Source: a virus
DNA: 64,000 bases
IMG/VR virus record: IMGVR_UViG_3300047552_000145
Span: 17,267-81,266 of that record
Direction: 5' to 3' (one strand)
A program made the position numbers and the translations under genes. Each line of letters starts with the position of its first letter. Within the stretch, counting starts at the first letter, position 1. Under the pieces are notes generated by a model that was given only the letters and a program-made list of their open reading frames with translations, was not told where the DNA came from and made no database searches. This document shows, piece after piece, positions 15,113 through 26,000 of this stretch.

Positions 15113-16950
15113 TGGCACAATCATCAAAAAGAATTAAAGTTAATGCATTAGATTTTGACGAAATTAAGAGCAATCTTAAAACGTTTCTTTCTTCTCAAGA
15201 GAAATTCCAAGACTACGATTTTGAAGGGTCTTCTTTCAACATCCTGTTGGACTTACTAGCATATAATACTCACTACAACAACCTATACACTAACTTAGCT
15301 GTCAACGAGATGTTCCTTGACTCTGCTTCAAAGCGTGCGTCTGTTGTTTCTATCGCGAAGACCCTTGGATATATCCCAAGCTCTGCAGTTTGCGCAAAAG
15401 CATATGTAAACGCCACAATTACTGCGCCAACATATTTCCAGAGCGTTATTACTCTTCCAGCGAACCAGCCGTTCTTAACTTCTATCGACGGTGTATCATA
15501 TACATTCTATAACACATCTGACGTTACTACTGTTGCCGTTGGTGGTACTTATACGTTTAACGATATTGAATTGATTGAGGGCATTCCTCTAACATACAGC
15601 TACACTATTCGTCAAGGTCAGAAATACATTATCCCCAATCAGAACGTTGATCTTTCAACTTTGATTGTTAAAGTTCGTGAAACAGCTGATGATGATACAT
15701 TTATTGTTTACACTCCAGCCTCTGCTGTTACTAGCATGGACTCGAATTCTAAGTCATACTTTATTAAAGAGTTGGATGACGGCGTGTATGAAGTTTACTT
15801 CGGTGATGGTGTTGTTGGTTACAAACCGATTGATGGTAACTACCTGACATTTGAGTATTACGTTTCATCATTAGAAGGACCAAACGGTGCTAACCAGTTC
15901 TCTTATGCTGGTACTGCTCTTTTAGGTTCTGGTCTTACAGTCGTTGCTTCTACGTCAGCGGTTGGTGGTGCATCTCCAGAAGACGTTGAGGCTATCAAAT
16001 ATAACGCACCACGTATGTTCGCCGCACAGAACCGTGCAGTTACAACTGAAGATTATAAGACGCTAATCATCAGAAACTTTCCTGCAGCATCTTCTGTTGT
16101 TGTTTGGGGTGGAGAAGATAACGACCCTCCAATCTATGGTAAGACTTTCATCTGCGTTAAACCAAAAGATACTAACAAGCTAACTGATACTGAAAAAGAT
16201 TACATCAAGAATCAGATCATCGCTCCGAAGTCTGTTGTATCTATTACACCTGAGTTTATTGACCCAGAATACTTCAACGTTCAGATTGACGTTACTGCGT
16301 ACTATAACGCAAAGGTTTCTGATAAGACTCCAGCTCAGTTAGAAACCCTAATTCGTGAAGCAATCTATGAATATGATGACACAAACTTGAAGCAATTCGA
16401 CGGTGTTCTACGTTATTCTCAACTCGTTCGTTTAGTTGACGAGGTTGACCAAGCTATTGTAAACAACACAACTAAGATTCTAGTTCGTCGTGAGTTTACT
16501 CCACGATATAACCTATCAGCCGAATACAAGTTGAATATGATCAACCCGATCTTCAACTCTACTATTCCTGCAGAATCTGTTATTTCTACTGGCTTCTATA
16601 TTCCAAACACTGCCAACGTTCACTATATTGACGATGATGGTCAAGGTAACTTGCGTCTGTTCTACTATGACGCTCAACAGAACAAATACATCGTTAATCC
16701 TAAGATCGGCGAAGTTGATTACCCAAACGGCACTCTAATCGTTCGTAACTTGACTATCACTTCTATGGCTGATGCAACGTTCGAGTTTATCTTGAAGCCA
16801 GAATCTTATGACGTTGTTACAGCTTACAATCAGATCGTACAGGTTGCTCGTAACTATTTGAACGTTAAGGTTATCAACGATATGACTGCTGCTGGTTCTA
16901 ACCAAGCTGGTAAGAACTATGTCTTCACTTCTATTAGAAACCTAAAGTAA
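15112..16950 (+). CDS. 6: gp6 baseplate wedge subunit
   Basis: gp6 forms the inner ring of the baseplate (T4 660 residues; here 612). The N-terminus shows the family FDEIKSNLKTFLSSQEKFQDYDFEGSSFNILLDLLAYNTHYNNLYTNLAVNEMFLDSA, equivalent to the TssF/baseplate J-like start, followed by the beta-rich middle and the helical KTLIIRNFPAASSVVVWGGE segment typical of baseplate_J proteins. It is coupled to gp25 upstream and followed after one base by gp7. Confidence 0.95.
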   Translation: MAQSSKRIKVNALDFDEIKSNLKTFLSSQEKFQDYDFEGSSFNILLDLLAYNTHYNNLYTNLAVNEMFLDSASKRASVVSIAKTLGYIPSSAVCAKAYVNATITAPTYFQSVITLPANQPFLTSIDGVSYTFYNTSDVTTVAVGGTYTFNDIELIEGIPLTYSYTIRQGQKYIIPNQNVDLSTLIVKVRETADDDTFIVYTPASAVTSMDSNSKSYFIKELDDGVYEVYFGDGVVGYKPIDGNYLTFEYYVSSLEGPNGANQFSYAGTALLGSGLTVVASTSAVGGASPEDVEAIKYNAPRMFAAQNRAVTTEDYKTLIIRNFPAASSVVVWGGEDNDPPIYGKTFICVKPKDTNKLTDTEKDYIKNQIIAPKSVVSITPEFIDPEYFNVQIDVTAYYNAKVSDKTPAQLETLIREAIYEYDDTNLKQFDGVLRYSQLVRLVDEVDQAIVNNTTKILVRREFTPRYNLSAEYKLNMINPIFNSTIPAESVISTGFYIPNTANVHYIDDDGQGNLRLFYYDAQQNKYIVNPKIGEVDYPNGTLIVRNLTITSMADATFEFILKPESYDVVTAYNQIVQVARNYLNVKVINDMTAAGSNQAGKNYVFTSIRNLK

Positions 16951-16951
16951 T

Positions 16952-19084
16952 ATGGCTGAAAACAACGACCTTAGAGTTGGGCTGAAGAATTTAGCAGCCC
17001 AACAATTACCAGAGTTCGTAAGGGCAGAATATCCAACATTCGTTGCTTTCGTTGAAGCATATTATGAATTCTTGGATAATCAAGGTGTTGACCTTAAAGA
17101 AATAAGGGATATTGATAGTACTCTAGACGAGTACATCAAATATTTCAAAGCCGAACTTGCTCACAACTATCCAGTAGTTTCAACCGAGACAAACAGCGAA
17201 CGCTTCTTGTTAAAGCACATTAAAGAACAGTATCTTGCGAAAGGTTCTGAGTCTTCATATAAACTTCTATTCCGTTTGTTATATGGTAAAGACGTTTTCA
17301 TTGACTATCCTGGTCGTCAGATGCTTAGAGTTTCTGATGGTCGTTGGACACAAGACGTTTCTATTTTCGTTCAAGTCGGTCAAGGTGATCCAAACGAACT
17401 AGTTGGTAAGACAATCAGCATTCAAACTGGTAAGAAAATTTACAACACTGCAGTCGTTTCTGGCGTTGATGCATCTTCAGGTGTGACAGCCAGCGTACAA
17501 AAAGCCGTGGTTGTTGACGAGAGCCTTAATATATGGGAACTGTTCCTTGATAGAAACTTCTATGGTGAGATTTCTCCAAATAATACTGTTAAGTATGGTT
17601 CATCTTTCCAAGCAACTATCTTACCAAACACAGCTAAAATTAAGATCGTAGATGCTGGTAGAAATTTCAGACCAGGTATGGTTTTCCAGTTAAACACTGG
17701 CGAAGGTACACCATTCTGGTTTAAAGTAGCCACTGTAACAGACGTTGGTGGGTTGAAAACTATTGATGTTATCAAGTTTGGTTTATTCTATAACACCAGC
17801 TTCTCAGTTACAGTTCTACCAACATCAGCAGTATCTACAAAGACTAGAAAATTATCTCAAATATCAGACTTAACATATACCGTTACAAGTAACGGTAAGA
17901 TTGTCTTTTATGAATTGTTGAATCCTGGTCAAAACTATGTGTATCCACCTCTAGTTGAAATTACAGGTGATGGCACTGGAGCTGCCGCTCACGCCGTGAT
18001 CGTCGATGGTAAAATTACAGAGATCGTGGTTGATAGTTTTGGTGAAGGGTATTCTGCAGTATATGCACAAATCACTAATGCCCCAGGAGATATTACTGGC
18101 ACTGGTGGATCTGTTAAACCAGTTATTGGTTCAGACTACAATTACAGATTCAATGATAAAACTGACGGTTTTACTGAATCTGGTTATGTTAACTATGGCG
18201 ATTATTGGTCACATGAGTTTTCAGACGGTACATACGTTGGTACTATTGCTCGTCAGTTCTTTATTAACGCTGCTGACACATTGGGTGATAACCCAGCTGT
18301 TCTGAACGTGAGTTTAGATGCTGTTTCTAAGTATCCAGGATATTACAGAACAAACGACGGCTTCTTGGATGATTCTATGATGATCCAAGACTCGTACTAC
18401 TTCCAAGCGTTTGCTTATGTATTGAAGATCGACGAGCAACTAGAAAAGTATGCTTCTGTTGTCCGTTCTATGCTACACCCTTCTGGTATGGCTATGTTCG
18501 GCGAATACTCAATCAACAACAAGATTGCTCTTTCTGTTGGTCTTACATCTCTTGTCAAATCTCTTGGTGTTACTTTATATGATTCTGTATTGGCTGATGA
18601 CAGTTATGAGTTAGACTCCAATGGAAACGTTATCCGAGGGACTGTATTTAAAGCATACAAGTATTTGGAAACAGAATACACTAATGCGTTTACAGACTCT
18701 ACAAAGTATCTATTTACTAAGAAGTTAGAAGACTCGTACACAACATCAGAAGTATTCACTAAGGTCTTTACTAAAGGTATCGGTCTAACAGGTCAAGCTG
18801 AGACTGTATTTATGACAGAACTTGTGAATAAATATTTTGGTAAGACTGTAGAGGATACAACTAGCTTAGTTGAAATATTCGCCAAGTTATTGACGACAAA
18901 ATCATTCACGGATTTTGCTCCTATTGGCGATACTCACGCATTAACATTCACCCTAAATACCATTAATGATCCAACATCTGGTGTATATGGAGAAGATGGG
19001 TTTATTACATTAGAACCCTATGACACAGGCTCTTACCAATTAGAGCACTACGCCAACGAACGACCATCAACTTTCTCATCTTAA
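16952..19084 (+). CDS. 7: gp7-like baseplate wedge initiator with GGTGY-type repeats
   Basis: The protein has 710 residues (T4 gp7: 1032). The N-terminal 130 residues (AEYPTFVAFVEAYYEFLDNQG, LDEYIKYFKAELAHNYP, LLKHIKEQYLAKGSESSYKLLFRLLYG) are the form seen at the N-terminus of wedge proteins in marine T4-like phages. The middle (residues 210-390) contains at least two copies of a repeat also found in gp8 and gp18: GQNYVYPPLVEITGDGTGAAA and GEGYSAVYAQIT. The region YYFQAFAYVLKIDEQLEKYASVVRSMLHPSGMAMFGEY (residues 480-520) is strongly conserved-looking. Placement between gp6 and gp8 supports the name; similarity to T4 gp7 itself is weak. Confidence 0.7.
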   Translation: MAENNDLRVGLKNLAAQQLPEFVRAEYPTFVAFVEAYYEFLDNQGVDLKEIRDIDSTLDEYIKYFKAELAHNYPVVSTETNSERFLLKHIKEQYLAKGSESSYKLLFRLLYGKDVFIDYPGRQMLRVSDGRWTQDVSIFVQVGQGDPNELVGKTISIQTGKKIYNTAVVSGVDASSGVTASVQKAVVVDESLNIWELFLDRNFYGEISPNNTVKYGSSFQATILPNTAKIKIVDAGRNFRPGMVFQLNTGEGTPFWFKVATVTDVGGLKTIDVIKFGLFYNTSFSVTVLPTSAVSTKTRKLSQISDLTYTVTSNGKIVFYELLNPGQNYVYPPLVEITGDGTGAAAHAVIVDGKITEIVVDSFGEGYSAVYAQITNAPGDITGTGGSVKPVIGSDYNYRFNDKTDGFTESGYVNYGDYWSHEFSDGTYVGTIARQFFINAADTLGDNPAVLNVSLDAVSKYPGYYRTNDGFLDDSMMIQDSYYFQAFAYVLKIDEQLEKYASVVRSMLHPSGMAMFGEYSINNKIALSVGLTSLVKSLGVTLYDSVLADDSYELDSNGNVIRGTVFKAYKYLETEYTNAFTDSTKYLFTKKLEDSYTTSEVFTKVFTKGIGLTGQAETVFMTELVNKYFGKTVEDTTSLVEIFAKLLTTKSFTDFAPIGDTHALTFTLNTINDPTSGVYGEDGFITLEPYDTGSYQLEHYANERPSTFSS

Positions 19085-19094
19085 AGGAGACTCT

Positions 19095-19559
19095 ATGAAC
19101 GAACAAATTAAACAAGGTAGCGAAGTATGCCCAAAGGGTTGGGTTACTGTCACTAAAACAAACGAATCAGGTCAAATTACTGAACAGTTCGAAGTACCTA
19201 ACCTAGTTGTTACAACTGGTAAGGTTTACATCGCTGGTAAAATGATTGCGACTAACGCTGACGTTCCAGTTGCTATGACTCATATGGGTATTGGTACTGG
19301 TACTGCTTCTCCGCTAGCAGAAGACACTACACTAGGCACTCAAACTGGTCGTGTTCTATTGTCTGGTAACATCCAAGAAAACAACTCTATCACTTATACT
19401 GCTACATTCCCAGCAGGTACTGGTACTGGTGCTATTACTGAAGCTGGTATTTTCAACGCTTCTACTAACGGTACAATGCTTTGCCGTACAGTGTTCCCAG
19501 TTGTTACTAAGCAAGCTGGTGATACTATCGCTATCACTTGGAAAGTTACAGTAAGTTAA
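19095..19559 (+). CDS. Small virion-like protein between gp7 and gp8
   Basis: This 154-residue protein is compact and beta-rich. It starts with a helix-poor region KGWVTVTKTNESGQITEQFEVPNLVVTTGK, then MTHMGIGTGTASPLAEDTTLGTQTGRVLL and the core TYTATFPAGTGTGAITEAGIFNAS. The pattern (MGIGTGT...; ITEAGIFN) occurs in many phage structural proteins of the fibre/baseplate type and I take it as a virion component. An AAAGGAGA Shine-Dalgarno lies between the gp7 stop and the ATG. A defined function is not known to me. Confidence 0.65.
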   Translation: MNEQIKQGSEVCPKGWVTVTKTNESGQITEQFEVPNLVVTTGKVYIAGKMIATNADVPVAMTHMGIGTGTASPLAEDTTLGTQTGRVLLSGNIQENNSITYTATFPAGTGTGAITEAGIFNASTNGTMLCRTVFPVVTKQAGDTIAITWKVTVS

Positions 19560-19607
19560 TCTAAGTTTTTCTATATTATAATAAGTTAAACTATCGACGG
19601 AATAAAA

Positions 19608-22600
19608 ATGGCAGATACAAAATTAGTAAAATCGATCTTATTTAAAGCACTCGCTGAGGGTGTTTATAGAGACGTTGTTACGAAGTCTTCTTCATACTAC
19701 TACTTTCTAGGTCAAACTTTACAGTGGGTTGACGAGAACAATCCACCATCGCCTGTTGATAGTTTAACATACGATCACGAAGTTCGTAATGAGATTATTA
19801 CAATTAAAGAAATCAAACCATCGGACGTTGCATTCGTTGTAAAGCGTAGAGATTGGGCGTCTGATGTAGTATATGATATGTACGATGACCGTTACTCTGA
19901 TGAAGTTCTTGGTTTGAACATTACATCTGGTGGCGCTGGTTACATCAACTTAAACGACATTTCTATCACCATAGAAGGTGGTGGCGGATCAGGAGCAACT
20001 GCCGTTGTTTCTGAATTGACTGGTTCTTCTATTTCTGGCGTTGTTCTAACCAACCCAGGGACTGGATATACTTCTGAACCAACAGTAACTGTTACATCGG
20101 CTTCTGGAACTGGTTGTGTTATGAAAGCCGTAATCGGTATTTCATCTACTGGCGTTCAAAAGATTGAACAGGCTGCCTTCTATGTTGTTACTGACGAATA
20201 CAACGTGTATAAGTGTTTGGATAATAACAATGGTGCGCTTTCTAAAGTAAAACCTTCTGGCACTCAACTAGATCCAATCAAAACTATTGATGGTTACATT
20301 TGGAAGTTCATGTATAACATTCCAATTAACCTCCGTAACAAATTCTATACCGATGAATATATCCCTGTGGTTTCAGCTTTGACTAACCACTTCTATTCAA
20401 ACGGCACAATTGACAACGTGTACATCACCAACCGTGGTGAAAATTATTCAAGCGCAATCGTTTCTGTGACGGGTGATGGGTATAGAGAATCTGACCCTAT
20501 TCTTATTACACGAGCAACTGTCGTTAATGAAGGTACTGGTTATTCTGAAGGCGCAACTATTGAGTTTGCCCCTCCGTTTACATCATTCTCGCCATATATC
20601 CCAAGCGGTTCTGTAAACCTTGGTCAAATTATTAAAAACAGTTATGATGACTTCTATGAAGTTTCTACTCCTGGTCAAATGGGACCAGTGCAACCAAGTC
20701 ATAAGTTTGGTACTGTTCTAAGCGGAACGTCAGCGTTAAAATATCGTGGTACTACTATGCGTGGTACATTGACATTGAGAAATGACAAGAATATTACAGC
20801 TATCAATATCTTGAGCGGAGGTTCTGCATATACATTACCTCCAATTATTTCCGTTGATGACCCAACTGGGCAAGGCGTGCAAGCTACTGCTATCATTGGA
20901 GACTCTTCTATTAGTTCTATCACAATTGATAACAACAGTTCAAACCACAATTATGTTTCTCCAATTCTAACAGTTGTTGGTGGTGGCGGTTCTGGTGCTA
21001 TTCTGCAACCAGTTCTAGTCAACGGTGATATTGATGAAGTTGTTGTAGTTTCTGGTGGCCAAGGGTATACTGAAGTGCCAACAATTCGCATAGAAGACGT
21101 TTCTGGCGCTGGTTGCACAATGACTGCAGTATTATCAGGTTCACCTATTTTAGAAATTTTAGTTGTAGATGGCGGTGAAGGATATACCGATCCAGAAGTT
21201 GTAATCACTCCTGCTCCTGGTGATGTTGGTTTCGGGGCTATTGCTGCAGCGACTGTTGAAACTGGTGTTATTGATGATGTATCATTGGTTGGTAGCGTCC
21301 GCGAAGTTGTATTGATTAGTTCTGGTTCTGGTTATTTAAAACCACCAGAAGTTACAATTAGTGGCGGTGGCGGAAACTACGCTGTCGTTCGTTCTAAGTT
21401 GTATGCCGACAAGGTTATCTCAACAAACGTTATTAACGCTGGTGAAAATTATCTTGGTACGCCAGATGTTACTTTTGGTACACCGTGGTCTCAAGGTCTA
21501 GAAGTTTATACAAATGACCAGTTTTCTAATGGTTCTAACTTGTACACTGTTGTTGAAGGTGGCTTCTTCGGTCACGTTTCTCCATCTTGGAATAGCGGCA
21601 CTCAGTATACTTCTGTCCCATGGGCTGCAACTACTGAAGTGTTTGAAGGTGAAACTGTATACCAAGAAATTTCTGGTGTAAAACACTTATACTTAATCCT
21701 AGAAGATGGTTATACAAGCACTACTTCTCCTGATTTTACTTCTGGTGATGGTGCTGGAGCAACATATGGTGTTGGTTTAAGATATGTTGGTATTGTTGCA
21801 AGTTTAAGACGCGATGGTTCTGTTGCAACTGGTTATGCTGTTATGCGTTACGGTGCAGGTTATTCTGTAACTCCAGCAGTTAATATCATTGACCCTAACG
21901 GTTCAGGGGCAGAGATTAACTTCTTTACTGCTAAGTCTGAAGCTAAGATTTCAGCGATTACCGAAAACGGACAAATTATTTACTTGGTTATCGACGATCC
22001 TGGAGTTGGTTATACTAAAGCAACTCTAAGTGTTACTGGTGATGGTCAAGGAGCATTGTTGACGGCTGACTTGTCTCTTGGAGCTATTTCTTCACAACAG
22101 GCAAATAACGAAATCTTAACGCCAGCTGGTACTATTGATGCGATTGCTATTGTTTCTGGCGGTTATTCTTATGGTGTTGCTAACATCCTTATTGAAGGTG
22201 ACGGTACTGGCGCGACTGCAAAAGCTATCATTGACCCAATCACTCAAGCTATCACTAAAGTTCAAATCGTAACTAGAGGTGAAGGATATACATACGCTAA
22301 TATTAAAGTTATTGGTAACGGATCTGGTGCTAATCTAAGAGCTATCATTTCCCCATATGGTGGCCACGGTAAGAGTTCCCCTGAAGAATTGTATGCGACT
22401 AATTTGATGTTCTATACTAACATTTCTAACGACCTTAACCAAGGTGTTGTTGTTGGTAACGACTATCGTCAAGTTGGTATCATTAAAGACCCTCGCGTAT
22501 TTGATGGTTTTGAACGTTTCCAAGGTTCTTTAGGTTCAGCTTGTTTTATCGTTCAAGCTCCTGTTAATATCCAAAGATTCTCTAAAGACGAGGATCTATA

Positions 22601-23045
22601 CATTGAACGTATTACTCACCCAGATATTGAATGGGCACCTTCTCTATTGTTGAATACTGGCGATTTTATTTGGACAGACGAAAGAATCTATGCTGTTGCT
22701 GAAGGTGGCGTTGCGGGTTCTTCTGCTCCCACTTCTACAACTGGCACTGAAACAAACGGTTTCGCGAAGTTAAACTATGTTGGCTCAACTAAACAGAAAA
22801 AGCGTTACAGAATCGTTTCTCTATCTTCTGCCTTTGCCTTGGTTCAATCCCTGGATAGCGATATCCCAGAGTCTAATGACGTATTCATTAGAACTAGTAA
22901 CATCTCTGACAACTTTACTGCTATTTCTGTTGGTATGCCCAACTTTGATAAGTTCTCTGGTCAGGTATTGTACATCGACAACAAACAAGGTTTCACTCCA
23001 TCTGGCGATGAAACTATCACACTACGAACAATTGTTCAATTTTAA
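19608..23045 (+). CDS. 8: gp8 baseplate wedge subunit, greatly enlarged by glycine-rich repeats
   Basis: Residues 1-100 (LVKSILFKALAEGVYRDVVTKSSSYYYFLGQTLQW, EIKPSDVAFVVKRRDWASDVVYDMYDD) match the start of T4 gp8, which connects wedge parts and binds long-fibre attachments. T4 gp8 is 334 residues; this one is 1145. The increase comes from about a dozen copies of a 35-45 residue unit of the type GGxGYTxxPxVTIxGGGGSGAxAxAxV, scattered from residue 103 to about 920. The gp8 core resumes near the end (EELYATNLMFYTNISNDLNQG, FRQVGIIKDPR-like, ETITLRTIVQF). An SD-like GACGGA is upstream. Confidence 0.85.
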   Translation: MADTKLVKSILFKALAEGVYRDVVTKSSSYYYFLGQTLQWVDENNPPSPVDSLTYDHEVRNEIITIKEIKPSDVAFVVKRRDWASDVVYDMYDDRYSDEVLGLNITSGGAGYINLNDISITIEGGGGSGATAVVSELTGSSISGVVLTNPGTGYTSEPTVTVTSASGTGCVMKAVIGISSTGVQKIEQAAFYVVTDEYNVYKCLDNNNGALSKVKPSGTQLDPIKTIDGYIWKFMYNIPINLRNKFYTDEYIPVVSALTNHFYSNGTIDNVYITNRGENYSSAIVSVTGDGYRESDPILITRATVVNEGTGYSEGATIEFAPPFTSFSPYIPSGSVNLGQIIKNSYDDFYEVSTPGQMGPVQPSHKFGTVLSGTSALKYRGTTMRGTLTLRNDKNITAINILSGGSAYTLPPIISVDDPTGQGVQATAIIGDSSISSITIDNNSSNHNYVSPILTVVGGGGSGAILQPVLVNGDIDEVVVVSGGQGYTEVPTIRIEDVSGAGCTMTAVLSGSPILEILVVDGGEGYTDPEVVITPAPGDVGFGAIAAATVETGVIDDVSLVGSVREVVLISSGSGYLKPPEVTISGGGGNYAVVRSKLYADKVISTNVINAGENYLGTPDVTFGTPWSQGLEVYTNDQFSNGSNLYTVVEGGFFGHVSPSWNSGTQYTSVPWAATTEVFEGETVYQEISGVKHLYLILEDGYTSTTSPDFTSGDGAGATYGVGLRYVGIVASLRRDGSVATGYAVMRYGAGYSVTPAVNIIDPNGSGAEINFFTAKSEAKISAITENGQIIYLVIDDPGVGYTKATLSVTGDGQGALLTADLSLGAISSQQANNEILTPAGTIDAIAIVSGGYSYGVANILIEGDGTGATAKAIIDPITQAITKVQIVTRGEGYTYANIKVIGNGSGANLRAIISPYGGHGKSSPEELYATNLMFYTNISNDLNQGVVVGNDYRQVGIIKDPRVFDGFERFQGSLGSACFIVQAPVNIQRFSKDEDLYIERITHPDIEWAPSLLLNTGDFIWTDERIYAVAEGGVAGSSAPTSTTGTETNGFAKLNYVGSTKQKKRYRIVSLSSAFALVQSLDSDIPESNDVFIRTSNISDNFTAISVGMPNFDKFSGQVLYIDNKQGFTPSGDETITLRTIVQF
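19911..22370 (+). repeat. Degenerate GxGYT...PxVxI...GGGGSGA repeats inside gp8
   Basis: About a dozen protein-level repeats of 35-45 residues are spread through gp8, for example GGGGSGA(T) at residues 124-131 with GTGYTSEPTV at 151-160, and GAGYSVTPAV, GVGYTKATL and GEGYTYANI later. Copies are diverged in DNA sequence, unlike those in gp18. Confidence 0.8.
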
Positions 23046-23048
23046 TAC

Positions 23049-23056
23049 ACTAAATA
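23049..23056 (+). promoter_or_regulatory. Late promoter candidate ACTAAATA before the DUF4815 protein
   Basis: The element lies just after the gp8 stop. Predicted start near 23062 gives a 32-base leader with an AAAGAGA ribosome-binding stretch before the ATG at 23094. Confidence 0.6.
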
Positions 23057-23093
23057 ATAGAGTTATTGTTTAACTTTTAAAGAGACAAAAAGA

Positions 23094-26000
23094 ATGGCAC
23101 TTGATTTTAACACAGAACCGTACTTTGACGATTACGACGCTAAGAAAGACTTTTATCGCGTTCTGTTCCGCCCGAGCTATGCGGTGCAGGCACGTGAACT
23201 TACACAATTGCAGACGATTCTGCAAAATCAAGTTTCTCGTTTCGGCGATCACGTATTTAAAAATGGTTCTCAAGTAATCCCAGGTTCAGTGAACGTAGAT
23301 AATAAGGTTCACTTCATTAAACTTGAGCAGTTTACAGGTACGGTTGATGTTTCCACTTATATTGAAACATTCAAGAACAAGATTATCACTGGAGAAACAT
23401 CTGGTGTTAAAATGCGTGTTCTTGACACTTCTGGTGGTTCTGCAGTTGTTGATCAACTGAACGTACCAACTCTATACTGTAAGATTGAAGGTACTGCCGA
23501 CGATACTATTACTAATCGTTTGCAACCAGGCGAAAACATTATCGCTTACACTGAAGATAACTTAATCTCCACAAACTTCCGTCTAACGGAAGACCAACTT
23601 ACAGATATTACAGCTGTTATTAAGTTGACTGGTTCTGCTTCCGAGACTCCAACAACTTATACTAATAACGCTTCTTCTGACGTTATCGGTTACGGTTACA
23701 GCGTCGACGTTGGTGCTGGTATTTACTACGTTGATGGAACTTTCGTTCGTAACGACGATCTAAAATTATATGTAAGCCGATTCAACAACACGCCAACTTG
23801 CCGTGTTGGTTTCAAAGTAACTGAAGAAACAGTTGCACCAGAAGATGATGAATCTATCTTAGACAACGCCACTGGTTCTTACAACTTCGCGGCACCTGGC
23901 GCACACCGTTATAAAATATCTCTATCTCTAGTTAAGCTACCGCTGACTGGTAAGGATACATTCAAGTTTGTTGAACTAGTTCGTATCGTTGATGGTCGCG
24001 TCCACCAGAAAATTACAAATAGTTCTTACGCCGAACTAGAGAAGTCTCTCGCTCGTCGTACATATGATGAGTCTGGTAACTATGAAGTTAACAAGTTTAA
24101 GTTATCTGTTCGTGAACACCTGAATGATGGTATCAACCAAGGTATCTACACCCCATTAGCTGATGGTACACTTCCAATCGAAGGTGTTACTTATGGTGAT
24201 GAGAACAAATTCTGTCTAGTTGTAGATCCAGGCAAAGCATATATCCAAGGTTATGAGATTGAATCTTCAGCCTCTCAATTTGTTAACTTCAACAAAGCTC
24301 GCGAGATTAATGGAGTTGAGGGTAATCACATCCAACGTACTGATCAACAAACTGTTGGTCTAAATCTTGGTAGCTATGTAGAAATTAAGAATCTTTATAA
24401 TATTCCAGATATCCTGAACTATGAAAAGGTATATCTAACAAAAGTTCTACAACCACGTGTTGCTCAAGCAACATGTACAGTTAACCCATCAACAGGCGCA
24501 TTGACGTCAGTTACTTTGGTTGATGGCGGTTCTGGTTATACTGCTGGATGGGATGAAAGCACTCCAGGATGGGCTACTCACTTTTCTGTTGTTTACAGAA
24601 CTAGTAACGCACCAACAACTCCAGCTAAACTAAACGTAACTGTAACAAACGGTAAGATTACTAACATTGCTATCGCGGATGCTGGCGCAGGATATAGTGC
24701 TTCTGTTCCACCTGAAATCCGCTTAGACTACAACTCTAACATACCACTCGGCATTCAACCATCACAATCTAACATTGTAGGTACTGCACGTGTTAGAGGT
24801 ATTCAACTATCTGATATTGATGCTTCTATTCCAACTAATTCTGTATACAAACTAGGTTTGTTTGACATTAAGATGTTCGAAGGGCAGTCTTTCGAGCGTG
24901 ATGTTAAATCTGTGGTTGGTTTAGGTGTTACTGAGAATTTCGCTTGCGATATTTCACCATCAACATATGCAATTCCAGGAACTGCTTCTTCAACTTCTGG
25001 TAACACTATTGTTACAGGTCAAGGAACAGTTTTCAACTCAACAATTAAGGTTGGGGACATTGTATTCTTGAATGATGTTTTCATTGGAACTGTTGCTACA
25101 ACATCAGGTACTGTTAACGGCACTGAGCTTGGAAACTTTGCATTCCAATTGTCTGGTAACGCACCAGTAAGTATTGCAAACGCACGTATCACAGTATTCA
25201 GCACTAAGCTAAACCTACCAACTTTTGAATCTTTACTATTCCCAGTTGGTCAAAACAACATCAAGACTCTACGTGGCTACTTGAACGGCGCTGATAGTTT
25301 CAAGAACAGCAGCATCATCGTTCGCCGTCAGTTTGAAGTTCGTTCTTCTACAAGTAACTCTGTAACTTGGGATCTAACTGCTGACAATGAAAACTTCTTG
25401 TCTGATCAAGATGATTCTAACTACTTGTTAGTCAACGTTGATTCTGGTCTTCCAGTTTACTGGACAGTTGATGATACTTCTAAGGTTTATGTTTCTTTCG
25501 ACAACGACGAGAATCGTACAGAAGTTACATTTAACAACGTTCCACCAGGACAGAACTATTACTTGATCGCTTCTGTTCTTCAATATTCTAACTCTGCCCA
25601 AGAAGCTGTTAAGTCTCTGAACAAGACAGGTTCTATGGAGATCGAGAACAAGAAGATTGTAAACTCAAATACTATTGATTTGGCGCACGCTGACATCTTC
25701 AAACTAGTAAGCGTTGAAATGACGCCAGACGATGGTACTTACACTTTCAACGAAGATAACGTTGTAGATATTACTGATCGTTATACTTTGGACAACGGTC
25801 AACGTTCTTCTTACTACACTTATGGCGCATTGAACCTGAAGCCAGGACAACCTGTACCAAATGGTCCAATCCGTATTAAGTACTGGTATTTCACTTATTC
25901 TAAGTCTGGCGGCAACGGTGGTAACTACTTCTCTGTAGACTCATATACTATCGGCACAAACGGAGTTAAGTATGAAGAAATCCCATCATACTTCACAACA